Shown piece by piece: positions 1 to 9,257 of a stretch of 64,000 nt of DNA. This DNA comes from Sycon ciliatum. Lineage: Eukaryota; Porifera; Calcarea; Leucosolenida; Sycettidae. A program made the translations under genes and the position numbers. The DNA is taken from positions 12,092,422-12,156,421 of the forward strand of contig NC_088655.1 of NCBI RefSeq assembly GCF_964019385.1, written 5' to 3'. The stretch's first letter is position 1, and each line of letters begins with the position of its first letter. A model generated the notes under the pieces. That model had not been told where the DNA came from and made no database searches. It saw nothing but the letters and a program-made list of their open reading frames with translations.

Positions 1-65
1 TAAAAAAATTCTGTTATGTACATGTACATGTATCACTATAAAAATAAGCAACGTGAAGAAGTATC

Positions 66-1427
66 TTGAATATGTCATTTCGTGAAGGGAAATTCCCAGC
101 CATGTGGAAAACTGCGGTAGTCGTGCCCACCTACAAAAATAGAGGACCACACACCACCCCCAGCAACTATCGCCCTATCTCATTGCTCTCTACTTTATCA
201 AAAGTGTGTGAACGTGTTGTATATGACATCATTTATGATCATGTTCGCATTTCACTTTCGCCAGCACAGTCGGGCTTTTGTCGGGGTGACTCCACCAGGT
301 ACCAGGTTACCCGCCTCGTGCAAGACATCCACACCGCCCGGAACGCCCATAACCATGTTGGTTTAGTTTTCTTCGATCTCGCAAAGGCCTTCGACACTGT
401 TTGGCACAGGGGTCTCTTAGCTAAGCTGCGAACAGTATATCGCATTGATGGCAAGGCTATCGGCTGGCTCTCATCGTATCTCTCTAACCGACATCAGCTT
501 GTACGCCTCTCAACTGTGTTATCGGAGCCTTTACCCGTTACTTCTGGAGTCCCCCAGGGTTCAATCCTTGGGCCACTGCTATTTCTCCTGTATATTAATG
601 ACCTCCCCGATACTGCCCCTGGTGTCAGCCTTTTCGCTGACGACACAGCTCTGCTTTGCTCCAATGCTTGCCCTATACGCCTGCACGAAGCCATGCAAGA
701 TAGCATTGGGAAAGTTATAACCTGGATGCATGATTGGAAGTTGCAGCCAAACGTTGATAAAACGGCAGCTATGTACATTTCCTCTTCTCCCCCTTCCCTG
801 CCACTTTGTTTTCCTTCTTCAAGTGTTGCTATTCGCATTGTTGAAGAGCATAAGCATCTTGGCGTTATTATTGACTCTAAATTGTCGTGGTCACCCCATG
901 TGCAGTATGTCTGCAAGCGCACAAGCTCCATCCTTGGGGCTCTTCAAGCCCACTGTAGACATCTTCCTCTTTCTTGCAAACGCTTGTTTTATCGTTGCTA
1001 TATATTGCCCTTACTTGACTACTGTGATACTGCTTGGTGTGGCATAACTACTACTGTATTGAACAAGCTAGAAACCCATAACCGCATGCTCCTTAAAATC
1101 TTATTTAGCAAAGATCGTCGCTTTCCCTCCGCTAGTCTTTACGAAATTGCCAAGATCAGTCCCCTTTCCACTCGACATAAGTACCACCTCTGTGTTCTCA
1201 TACATAAAATATTACTAAATAAAATACCCTTGCATATGCAGGCTTATAATTGGTTCTCCGAAACACGGAACACCCGGAACTCACTCAGTCTCCCACGCGC
1301 TGCCTCCACCCTATTCACTAGATCCCCGATCTTTGCTGGCTATGTGTTTTGGGCAACATTACCAACGCAGGCCAAGACCAGCACGTCGATGGATAATTTT
1401 GTTGCTAAAATCTCTGCTCAATTATAG
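66..1427 (+). pseudogene. Non-LTR retrotransposon (LINE) reverse transcriptase, 5'-truncated
   Basis: The 453-residue frame holds most of a LINE reverse transcriptase, the enzyme that copies element RNA at the target site. Visible motifs: NYRPISLLS (res 34-42), FDLAKAFD (103-110), GVPQGSILGP (161-170), the catalytic FADD (190-193) and HLGVIIDSKLSWS downstream. A complete ORF2 would also have an N-terminal endonuclease, which is absent; the frame starts at the finger region, as expected of 5' truncation. After the stop, about 160 bp of 3' UTR ends near 1590 in an AAATACAAATACAA tail. The RT core has no internal stop, so the copy is fairly young, but it cannot move by itself. Clade (CR1, Jockey or similar) is not resolved by eye. 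Confidence 0.9.
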
Positions 1428-1852
1428 GTTTCATGTATATCCTGCTGGTTTGTCTCCTCCTTTGCCTTCTTTGCCTCTTATTTGTATTCTTTTATCTGTT
1501 TTACTGCTGTGGTTGGCTTTCACCCTTGTCTCAGTTTTATTGGCCGTCATCATGATGTGCCATGAGATAATGATATAAATACAAATACAAGAGAGTAAAC
1601 AAATAGGGACTTTGATATTATTGCTACATGTATTTAAAGTTATCACTATAGCCGATAATAGTATCGTGTGTTATGCATGTTTTGATTCTTTGTTGCCATC
1701 ATAATATCCGATATATCATTACATCCGATAATATTGGTTATAGTGATATTTTGTAGTGGACAAAATACGTTTTGCTTTTGATATTTCGTACCAATATCAC
1801 TGTAGCCGATATATTCTTATATCCGGTCACTCTATAGCCGATACAGACTGTA

Positions 1853-2111
1853 CTGTGAATAGCCAGACAAATTCGGTGGAAATATATTTTCGGTAATAAC
1901 TTCGGTACAGGACTTTTTCACTTTTTCACCTAAAACAAAATGCAACCTAAAATTCAACCGTGCCATGTCACAAAGTGTACAAAATGCATTTTTGGATGTG
2001 GAAAACTGGTTTACCGAAATTTTCGCATTACTGAACCGTTGATTTAGGGAAATACCGAAATAATTACACCAAAAATTCTCGGTTCACCACCGAAAATTCC
2101 CCTATTCACAG
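1853..2111. mobile_element. MITE, TA target site, ends CTGTGAATAG
   Basis: The left end CTGTGAATAG and right end CTATTCACAG are inverted copies flanked by TA on each side. The inverted similarity continues imperfectly inward (AATTCGGTGG / CCACCGAAAATT). There is no coding frame. A TA duplication suggests mobilisation by a Tc1/mariner/pogo-type transposase. The right-hand TA (2112-2113) is also the left TA of the next MITE. The stretch from 1592 to here is AT-rich with short repeats of a CCGATATAT motif and no gene. Confidence 0.65.
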
Positions 2112-2113
2112 TA

Positions 2114-2609
2114 CAGTCGTCCCTCTCTAATCCGGCACTTGTTTATCCAGCACCCTTGCAAACCAGCACACTTTCTGGCGAAACGTATTTTTCACCTCAT
2201 TTTCTACGCTTTAATCCGGCACTTGAATTCCGCCTCCAGCAGCAATTTTCTGCAACAAATCACTCAAACTGTACAAAATTCAATTTTCTAATCCAGCAGT
2301 TGTACATCGCATACCGTAAGGGAGCATTGTAACATACACAACACATACATACATACATACATACACAACACATACACAACACATATTACATACACATACA
2401 CTTGGGAATATTCCCAAGTGTATGTTATAGACATGCATTCCACAAAGTACTTGGATTGACACAGAAAATCCCTACGTTTTGCCGTACGACACAAACATGT
2501 ATGTTAACATAGGCGGGCCGGGTTGAGGGCAGGATTTGATAATCCAGCCCCTTGTTTATCCAGCAGAAAATGCCGTTGCAAAAGGTGCCGGATTAGAGAG
2601 GGACGACTG
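2114..2609. mobile_element. pogo/Tigger-like MITE with perfect 25 bp TIRs
   Basis: Perfect 25 bp terminal inverted repeats begin CAGTCGTCCCTCTCTAATCC and are flanked by TA on both sides (2112-2113 and 2610-2611). A subterminal TTGTTTATCCAGCA occurs near both ends in direct orientation. The ends resemble pogo/Tigger DNA transposons, which start CAG and duplicate TA. At 496 bp without a transposase frame it is non-autonomous. A (CATA)n tract lies inside around 2340-2400. Confidence 0.85.
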
Positions 2610-2685
2610 TAACACATGTAGTTATCACTGGTTCTACCGTCCTATTAAACACTGCTATTTTTACAAGTTTTAAACCAATATTAAT

Positions 2686-2871
2686 TACCGTATTTCCCCG
2701 ATTATAAGTCGCACTCGACTATAAGTTGCACCCCCAGTTTCACGTTTCAGCAATATTGTTTCGACATGATCACTTCCGTAGTAAGTCGTGCTCGATTGTA
2801 AGTCGCACCCCCTTTCTCACCCTTGAATCTTTGTGTAAAAAGGTGCAACTTATATTCGTAGTAGTACGGAA
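2686..2871. mobile_element. MITE remnant of the 'GTATAAGYCGCACC' family
   Basis: The left end reads TACCGTATTTCCCCGATTAT followed by AAGTCGCAC; the right end is a degraded inverted version (GTGCAACTTATATTCGTAG ... TACGGA). Related copies lie at 12943-13337, 14414-14579 and 32672-32930. This copy is the most diverged. Confidence 0.5.
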
Positions 2872-3088
2872 TGCATACGGGTGGAAAAGCAAGAGAGAAA
2901 CAGTGGGTAACGAGTTATTACTAACCGCCCACTGAGCCAAATAATGCCGTAAATTCTCTTTAAAATTCACTCAGCCCGTATTCGCTGTGAAGCGGCTTCT
3001 TGCCGAGTTATTCAGCTGAAGTAGTGAGTGAGGTTTCGTCGCCAGTTGTGGGAATATTGAAGTACCAAACGGTATAGTACTGGATAAC

Positions 3089-3150
3089 AACTGCACAGTG
3101 AACTGCACAGTGAACTGCACAGTGAACTGCACAGTGAACTGCACAGTAAA
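3089..3150. repeat. 12 bp tandem repeat (AACTGCACAGTG), about 5 units
   Basis: Five successive near-identical 12 bp units. Tract only; no gene seen around it (2872-3700 has no supported coding region). Confidence 0.85.
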
Positions 3151-3266
3151 TGAACACTGAAGAGGTGGGATCATCATAGCCATAGGAACTTGAATTCCGT
3201 CTCAAGATGAGGGATTGGGGGTAAAATAGGTAAAACAGCCGGAGTGACAGGTAAGAACTCCCGCCA

Positions 3267-3298
3267 CCCCCCCCCCCCCCCCCAGCACCCCCCCCCCA
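3267..3298. repeat. Poly-C tract
   Basis: A run of C broken by a single AG and a single A, followed by a (CA)n stretch to about 3330. Such runs are prone to length error in assembly. Confidence 0.85.
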
Positions 3299-3700
3299 TA
3301 CACACACACGTATGTGCACATACACACACGCACAACAATTGACACCATCTCATTCTTTAATTTTAAGGTCTTATCACCCGTTCGTTCAGTTTTCTCCGCT
3401 ATTCTTCACTCTGTGGCTGCTAGCATTAAATTTCGGCAGCCCTCGGTGCCTGGTTGATAATGATGTAGTTATTCAACTAAACACAAACACATAATATACC
3501 CGGCAGTACACTTTTCTCATGATAGACACCTGTCAGGGCCGGATCCAAGGCTGTACCCGGAGGGGTGCCGAAAATACGATGGCAAAATTTCTTTTAACAG
3601 ATTGATAATAGTTACACCGTGACATGCCATTGTGGCAAAACTTGAGGGGTGTGTGACCATCAATTGCACCCCCTGGATCCGGCCCTGCCCGTTGACCGGC

Positions 3701-4068
3701 TCACATCGTCGGCATATCCATAATGCCCTGCGAGTCCGACGCCCGCTCCGTGCCGGTCCTGTGCCGAACGATACTGAACAGGCGACGGCCCACCCTCGTC
3801 TCGCCAGTGGCAAAATTATAGAAGAAACGCTTTCTCTGCACGGTGTACGAGAATAGGATGGTTGCTATGACGCCGATGAGAAACAGCAGCACCAGTACCC
3901 CGATGGCGATCAGGAGCGGGATGTAACCGTCGACGACGATCTCATCCGCCTCCTGTACTCGCACCCCACCGTCGTCGTCGTCGCCACTGCTGCTGTCTAA
4001 TTGGCTGGTCGTGGACAAGCCCGTCGTTGTCGTGATCATGATCCGAGCGGTGCTGCTGACCAAATTCT
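3701..4068 (-). CDS. Exon 9: stalk, transmembrane helix and cytoplasmic tail
   Basis: The terminal coding exon. The acceptor is TTATTGCAG just above 4068, and the exon opens in phase 1 (AG completes a codon), matching the phase-1 end of every laminin-EGF exon before it. It encodes a Ser/Thr-rich stalk, an acidic patch (SSGDDDDGG), then a single hydrophobic helix beginning YIPLLIAIGVLVLLFLIGV followed by the basic stop-transfer sequence QRKRFF. The tail of roughly 45 residues is rich in Arg, Ser and Thr (RVGRRLFSIVRHRTGTERAS) and ends MDMPTM before TGA at 3701-3703. No recognised tail motif. The Cys-rich pattern ends before this exon, so the topology is extracellular N-terminus, cytoplasmic C-terminus. 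Confidence 0.75.
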
Positions 4069-4130
4069 CTGCAATAACACACGCAGGATGTCAAGTCAGA
4101 ACACACACAATGGAGAAGTGTTACAGACAA

Positions 4131-4310
4131 CGTGTGTACATAACCTCGAAGAGTGTGCAATTCCAGCCATGTGGTCTGCGACGGCAGAACTTCACATCTC
4201 GTGACAAACCCCCGTACAGAGAATCCTGCTTTGGTTCAACTCTCTTGTGGTCACTTTGCATTGTTTTCCACTATGACCAAGTCACGTGATGTGAAGTTCT
4301 GCCCTCACAG
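4131..4310. mobile_element. Inverted-repeat element in the last intron
   Basis: CGGCAGAACTTCACATC (about 4182-4198) and GATGTGAAGTTCTGCC (about 4288-4303) are inverted copies. The left side begins GTGTACATAACC...GAGTGTGCAA, which resembles the subterminal part of the CAAGAGTACATAA family found elsewhere in the window. Ends not fixed. Confidence 0.45.
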
Positions 4311-4504
4311 CACTGGATAGAGGTCGAGAAAAAGGAACTAAGTCTAACGATGTTGCTACATCGGCGGCAATTAACTGCATGACTGACTTGAGAGTCGGTC
4401 TATTTCTTCAAGAAAATGAAGATACGAGTAATGCATGTACATGGACGTGTTAGTGCACTGGGATCAGGACTGCGCTAGTGAACACCACACACAACCGTGG
4501 TCCG

Positions 4505-4914
4505 CAGTGTCTGCTCGAGCGCCGGGTGAGCCGGGTAATCGACCCGGTTGGGCGGCGCTTGGTCCCGGTTGAAAATATTATAGTACCGGGTCACCTGTGA
4601 CCCAGTTGGTACTTTACACTTTCGAACTTTGAAAGGACTGACTACATGGCTTGTATGTGTCAGATACTTCTTCTTTCGTAATTTTCGAATTCCTGTCCTC
4701 TCTTTTCTAAATGCGGCTTATCCATTCGCCATTATCCTTGGGCCTAGTTCCCGTTTATCGTCCGAATTAAAATAAACCAACCAACCAGTTAAAGCATGTG
4801 ACACGGATGGTGAGACAGCGCCAGGTGCATGTGTCCCGGCTCCGACCCGGTTGAAATGGTTGCGCCAGGTACACGTGTACCCGGCTGTCCTACAATCCTA
4901 TAGAGCAGACACTG
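4505..4914. mobile_element. MITE, 12 bp TIR CAGTGTCTGCTC, 6 bp target duplication GGTCCG
   Basis: Perfect 12 bp inverted ends (CAGTGTCTGCTC ... GAGCAGACACTG) are bounded by GGTCCG at 4499-4504 and 4915-4920. The interior has several CCGGGT/ACCCGG repeats and a stretch near 4650-4790 that looks like a retrotransposon 3' end (AAATAAACCAACCAACC). No transposase frame. It lies in the intron between exons 8 and 9. Confidence 0.65.
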
Positions 4915-5175
4915 GGTCCGGTGTATGTACGGGATGTTGCTGGTACAGCTGTGCTCGGTGAAATCCGACCCAGAGAGTATGTTTGGCGCCTTTAACTTGC
5001 ACGGCCCTTGACGCCCTGGCAGTGGTACGAATGCTACTGGACGTACACATGTACAAATACAATGATGTAATCAGAACTGGTCCAGGGCGTCAGTTTTGCA
5101 CTTCGGGTCGAATTTCACTGAGCACACCTGTACTGGTACAAACGTCGCCATTGTACAATGTGCGTATTGCCTCAC

Positions 5176-5379
5176 CTTCACATATGAGCGACGTCACTTC
5201 CGCAACCGGCGAGGCCGCTGTATTGGTCTCCGTGGCAACAATGCCCGTAACCATGGCGAATCCCGGTAAACACGCCTCGCATCGATCACCCGTGGTGCTG
5301 TTTGTACAGTTATCGCAAACTGACACACGCCGTGCGTTGTCATAGTAACACGTCTCCGAGTAGCCATTGCAGTCACAAG
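5176..5379 (-). CDS. Exon 8: laminin-type EGF module
   Basis: 204 bp, phase 1 at both ends (acceptor GTTTGCAG|CTTGTGAC, donor GAAG|GTGAGG). It encodes one eight-cysteine laminin-EGF module: CDCNGYSETC, then VCDNC, GDRCEAC, LPGF, and a final ICE. The spacing C-x-C-x6-C-x10-C-x2-C-x8-C-x2-C is that of laminin-type EGF repeats, which form rigid rods on extracellular proteins. The segment after LPGF is Thr/Ala-rich and the least conserved part between copies. Because the exon is symmetric it can be duplicated or skipped without changing frame. It is the last EGF exon before the transmembrane exon. Confidence 0.8.
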
Positions 5380-5487
5380 CTGCAAACAGTACAAACAGGA
5401 CATGATGTAATGAGTACTGAGGACCAGAGTGTAAGGCCACAAGGGGGAGAGTCTGTCGTGATACAAAGGGATGTACAAACACAAGTA

Positions 5488-5675
5488 CAGTCAACTTCGC
5501 TTATAACGACACTCCGCGGGGCATCAAAAAGGTGTCCATATTCGCGAAGTGTCGTTATACCCGAAGTCTCATTTTATGTATTACAGTGGGATGGAACTTT
5601 GCTCTGGGCATGGAAATTCTGTCGTTATTCGCGATGTTTCGTTATATCCGCAGTCGTTATTGGCGAAGTTGACTG
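5488..5675. mobile_element. MITE, ends CAGTCAACTTCGC, copy 1
   Basis: The left end CAGTCAACTTCGCTTATAAC and right end GCGAAGTTGACTG are inverted. TA precedes the left end and TG follows the right. The interior matches, in reverse orientation, the copy at 17931-18107, including a GAGTGTCGTTATA motif. It lies in the intron between exons 7 and 8. A (CAGACAAACA)n-like tract follows at 5690-5750. Confidence 0.75.
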
Positions 5676-5804
5676 TGAATCACAGACCAACAGACAAACA
5701 CGCAGACAAACACACAGACAAACACACATGCAGACAAACACACAGACAAAGATAAAGGATAAAGGAAGCGAAGATACGTCTTTCGAGCATTTCCCTTTCC
5801 TCAC

Positions 5805-6002
5805 CTTCGCATACGAACCCAGCAGCCGGTGAAACTGTGGTGGTATTGGCATCCACTGCGGAAATGCCCGTAACCATGGCAAATCCCGGTAAACACGCCT
5901 CGCATCGATCACCAGTGGTGCTGTTTGTACAGTTATCGCAAACTGACACACGCCGTGCGTTGTGATAGTAACACGTATCCGAGTAGCCATTGCAGTCACA
6001 CG
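5805..6002 (-). CDS. Exon 7: laminin-type EGF module
   Basis: 198 bp, phase 1-1 (acceptor CGCAG|CGTGTGAC, donor GAAG|GTGAGG). It encodes the same eight-cysteine laminin-EGF module as exon 8 (CDCNGYSDTC, VCDNC, GDRCEAC, LPGF, VCE). From the first cysteine to LPGF it differs from exon 8 at only a couple of residues, whereas the tail after LPGF differs more. This points to recent exon duplication with constraint on the cysteine core. Confidence 0.8.
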
Positions 6003-6218
6003 CTGCGAACACAGTGTAAGGCATTATAAACAGAGAGAATGATATGGACCTGGTCACAGTGTAGTGGGAATACAGCACTCGTGGCAATGCAGCCAGCCGG
6101 TTTGCCTGGTTTTGGATTTGGTGATATCAGTATAATGATATCTCAAGCCGGCGTTCGGCAGTCATAGCCGAGCATGGCTGGACAGGGACAGCAGTCCGCG
6201 CACTGGGCCAGTGTACGC

Positions 6219-6281
6219 ACTAACTGTCCAGTGCTACCAGTGTACAATGTCATTGTACACTGGTAGCACTGGACAGTTAGT
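6219..6281. repeat. Perfect hairpin: 31 bp arms, 1 nt loop
   Basis: Positions 6219-6249 and 6251-6281 are perfect reverse complements around one base (6250). The arm contains GTCCAGTGCTACCAGTGTAC. It sits in the intron between exons 6 and 7. Immediately to the right (about 6290-6352) is a sequence that recurs near 34360-34422 (GGATTTCCATGTCCACG and neighbours), so the hairpin may belong to a larger repeat. Confidence 0.9.
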
Positions 6282-6934
6282 ATTGCACTGTCGTGGACAT
6301 GGAAATCCGGTCGCACGTCTAGCAGCCCCAAGGCGCTGGCCATGCAGCCGTAGGCAAGCAGTACACACATGCATGCAGCGCGCTGGTCGCGTCGGATCAA
6401 CATGATTGTGCACATGCACTGCGTGCACCGAGTTACATGTACGTAACGATCTGTACGTGCCGAGGGCGCCGGCCCCGGTCAATCCACTGGATTTCCATGT
6501 CCACGACAGTGGAACACAGCTGTACTGAACATACTGTGTAGCAGGAATTTTTCGAACGGAATTTATTTTCAGTCGATTTCGTACACGGCCTCTTTTGCAC
6601 TAAATTAACCCTTTAATTCCGCACTAAGATTCGTTCATGTGAAATTATGTACACTATACATGTGTACTGCACGCGAACACGTGTATTTAGCGTGCAGCAC
6701 TGTACGCAAATAAAATCCATACGAAAGGTCGAAATTCGGCTTTGTCCGAAAATACTGCCGTCCGAAAATTTCCTGCTATGCAGTAGCTGTGCTGGACATG
6801 CATCACGCCAGTGGACGGTGCAGGGATTCGAACCCGGTACACCGCAGCACTAACAGTACCGATACTTACAATCTAGCACCTTACACACTTGCATGCACAT
6901 AGTGCAGTAGGTATCGTTATATCGTTAGTGATAG

Positions 6935-7220
6935 CAAGAGTACATAACCCTCCGGAGTGTGCAACGCCTGATCCAGCTCTGCATAGGGTCTTGGTCGAGC
7001 GTAATCGGATCTTTGCGTCATAATACCGTACAGATCTGAGGGGAACCCGGGGAGTCGCGGGTACACTCTCGGATCAAAAACAACGGTGCCCTGCCTCGAG
7101 ACCGGCCTTGCACTGGTGTGGAGTGTACACATGACATCAGAAGATCCGATTACACTCGACCAAGACCCTAATGCAAAGCTGGATCAGGTGTTGCACACTC
7201 TGGGGGGTTATGCACTCTTG
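6935..7220. mobile_element. CAAGAG-family DNA element, copy 1 (286 bp), 7 bp target duplication
   Basis: It starts CAAGAGTACATAACC and ends GGTTATGCACTCTTG. The flanks carry GTGATAG on both sides (6928-6934 and 7221-7227). The inverted arms extend for about 90 bp with few mismatches, including GAGTGTGCAAC and CTGATCCAGCT. No coding frame. It lies in the intron between exons 6 and 7, close to copy 2. Sequence between 6350 and 6920 shows no gene; a GGTTCGAATCC box on the minus strand near 6830 is tRNA-like but isolated. Confidence 0.85.
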
Positions 7221-7353
7221 GTGATAGCTAACGATAATAGATACCTTCCTTAGCGATCAGCAAACGGCTAATCGATCATATCGTTTCGGCCCTATCGTGT
7301 ATAATCAGAATAGTCTGGTCATCACACCAGAGAATGGCCGTCATAGGTACTAC

Positions 7354-7674
7354 CAAGAGTACATAACCCCCAAGAGTGTGTAACTCGACTATGGGCGCTG
7401 TCCCGACAGAATTTCCAGTTGACGTCATTTTGATGATGCAATACCCACTGTATACGGATCATCAGACGAATCCGGAACCTGTAGTGGACCAAAGTCTATC
7501 TGATCCTGTACAAATGATTGCAATGAAAGACGTGTGATGCGTTGGCACCCGAGCACGTGTTGTAAATCACTGCTGCAAGGAGCATTGCATCATAAATAAT
7601 GACGTCAACTTGAAATTCTGTCGGGACAGCAGGGTATGTGGGAGTTGCACACTCTGGGGGGTTATGTACTCTTG
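7354..7674. mobile_element. CAAGAG-family DNA element, copy 2 (321 bp), 7 bp target duplication
   Basis: Ends CAAGAGTACATAACCCC and GGGGTTATGTACTCTTG are flanked by GTACTAC at 7347-7353 and 7675-7681. A second inverted pair lies inside (CTGTCCCGACAGAATTTC and its complement, then TTGACGTCATT / AATGACGTCAA). No coding frame. It shares the subterminal GAGTGTG motif with copy 1, which lies only 133 bp away. Confidence 0.85.
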
Positions 7675-7837
7675 GTACTACATAACCCAAATAGGCAAAA
7701 AGGTGACTATGAGGTTGCCGGTGGCCGGGTATATTGTCACCACACCACCGATGTGCGAGCTATGCGCCGAAGTCCACAGTTCATGAATGCATCACCGCAT
7801 GCAAGGTACAAAGCGCTCACTGCGTAGGATCACGATT

Positions 7838-7935
7838 TCAATTTGAATAGAAGCATAACTTGAATAGAAGCATGGTTTGAACCCCTGGCTTACACGGCCA
7901 TAAGCATCTGCTTTTAGACGCCATATTACAGTATT
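7838..7935. repeat. Dispersed repeat with GAATAGAAGC motifs
   Basis: Contains TTGAATAGAAGC twice and a GGCCATAAGC...CTGCTTTTA segment. The same elements recur at about 11240-11460. Family unknown, probably a non-autonomous transposon remnant. Confidence 0.5.
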
Positions 7936-7987
7936 TCGAGCTCATTGATACAAGAGGCGTATAACATATCTTTCCCCTACACCTCAC

Positions 7988-8185
7988 CTTCACATATGAA
8001 CCCAGCATCCGGTGAGGCAGTGCTGGTGTTGGTTCCCATGGTATCATTGCGTGTAACCATGGCAAAGCCCGGTAAACATGCCTCACATCGATTACCCGTG
8101 GTGCTGTTTGTACAATTATCGCAAATGGACACACGAAACATGTTGTCGTAGTAGCATGTCTCCGCATAGCCATTGCAGTTACAAG
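7988..8185 (-). CDS. Exon 6: laminin-type EGF module
   Basis: 198 bp, phase 1-1 (acceptor TTTGCAG|CTTGTAAC, donor GAAG|GTGAGG). It encodes CNCNGYAETC, ICDNC, GNRCEAC, LPGF and ICE, the eight cysteines of a laminin-EGF module. Relative to exons 7 and 8 it has NMFRVSI in place of NARRVSV and GNRC in place of GDRC, so it is the more diverged sister. NST and NNT-type sites downstream of the cysteine core would allow N-glycosylation. Confidence 0.8.
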
Positions 8186-8541
8186 CTGCAAACAGTACAC
8201 ACAAGATAAAGCATTGTGAGCAGAGACAGGGGCGTCGGACAAGCTGCAATCACTACGGTATTGACTGTACCACATTTTGCCCCAGGTACCCCGTGGATCA
8301 ATAAAACACACTGGTCTGCGCTCTAAATTTCCAAGATTTTCGGCTCAACCACCTCTCCTCCACGAGTTCTAAAATTGTACTTCAGATGGCTGACTGTACT
8401 ACACTAACATACCTTCTGACGCCCCTGAGAGAGGATAGTATGTAAAACCCCAGAGTGTGCTGTGTGAAACCCAGAGTGTGCCACTTTTTGACTTTTTCTG
8501 CACGGGTGTCTGAACAACAACGGCCTTTCGTGTCACCTTAC

Positions 8542-8736
8542 CTTCACAGAGGAACCTGACAAGCGGCAAGACGGTGGTATTGGTCTGCAAGACAACGCCC
8601 CTCATCACCATGGCAAAGCCCGGTAAACATGCCTCGCAGCGATCACCCGCGGTGTTGCCCGTGCAGTTGTCGCAAACTGACACGCGCCGTGCGTTGTCAT
8701 AGTAACATGATAACGAGTAGCCATTGCAACTACACG
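8542..8736 (-). CDS. Exon 5: laminin-type EGF module
   Basis: 195 bp, phase 1-1 (acceptor TGTGCAG|CGTGTAGTTGC, donor GAAG|GTAAGG). It encodes CSCNGYSLSC, VCDNC, GDRCEAC, LPGF and LCE. All eight cysteines are kept; only TGNTAG replaces TNSTTG in the middle loop. It is the first of four near-identical modules in protein order. The upstream intron (8737-10842) is filled with LINE fragments, so another module may have been lost or missed there. Confidence 0.8.
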
Positions 8737-8865
8737 CTGCACAACAGTACACACAAGAAGGTAAGACATGGTGATTGTCAGAGAAGACGTCAGAAGTCAA
8801 CAACAACAACAACAACAAAATTCACGGTTCGCGTGACACTCGGCTAGAGGCCGAGTTTTCCACAT

Positions 8866-8962
8866 CCGCAAAAGAAGGATCCACGAGCGGGATTCAAAAC
8901 CAGCACCCCTGTTTTTCCGGGACAGTGCCCTGCTGATTAGGCTACCGGGGATCTCACGCACC
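8866..8962 (-). repeat. tRNA-derived (SINE-like) fragment
   Basis: On the minus strand there is an A-box-like GGTAGCCTAATCAGCAGGGC and, about 33 bp on, a B-box-like GGTTTTGAATCCC. The anticodon arm does not fold well, so this is not a functional tRNA gene but looks like a decayed tRNA-derived SINE head. A (CAA)n stretch follows at 8800-8820. Confidence 0.4.
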
Positions 8963-9183
8963 TGTGGGTCCTTCTTGCTACATATGGTGGGCAGGCCCAT
9001 GTGCTGTACACATTAGGATGTCCTTGATTCGCCAACTAAGTTCTCAGAGCGAGAATGGTTTGGAGTTTGTCACACTGCACCAGAACTGACATGGCAGGGT
9101 CTACATACCCGAGCAGGCATTGCACTTGATAGCTGTACGCAATGTGTACAGTGCTGTTCAATGAGATCCGATCGCATGAGTCC

Positions 9184-9194
9184 GTGTGTGTGTG

Positions 9195-9250
<56 letters not shown>
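9184..9250. repeat. (GT)n microsatellite
   Basis: Uninterrupted GT apart from one C. It abuts a LINE fragment that starts immediately to its right. Confidence 0.95.
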
Positions 9251-9251
<1 letters not shown>

Positions 9252-9257
9252 CTGCTC

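Noticed and set aside
5302..5832. 176-codon plus-strand frame
   Set aside because: Runs across a laminin-EGF exon, a MITE and a (CAGACAAACA)n tract on the opposite strand; no independent content.
6800..6920. tRNA gene or SINE on the minus strand around GGTTCGAATCC (near 6830)
   Set aside because: B box only; no convincing A box at the right distance.
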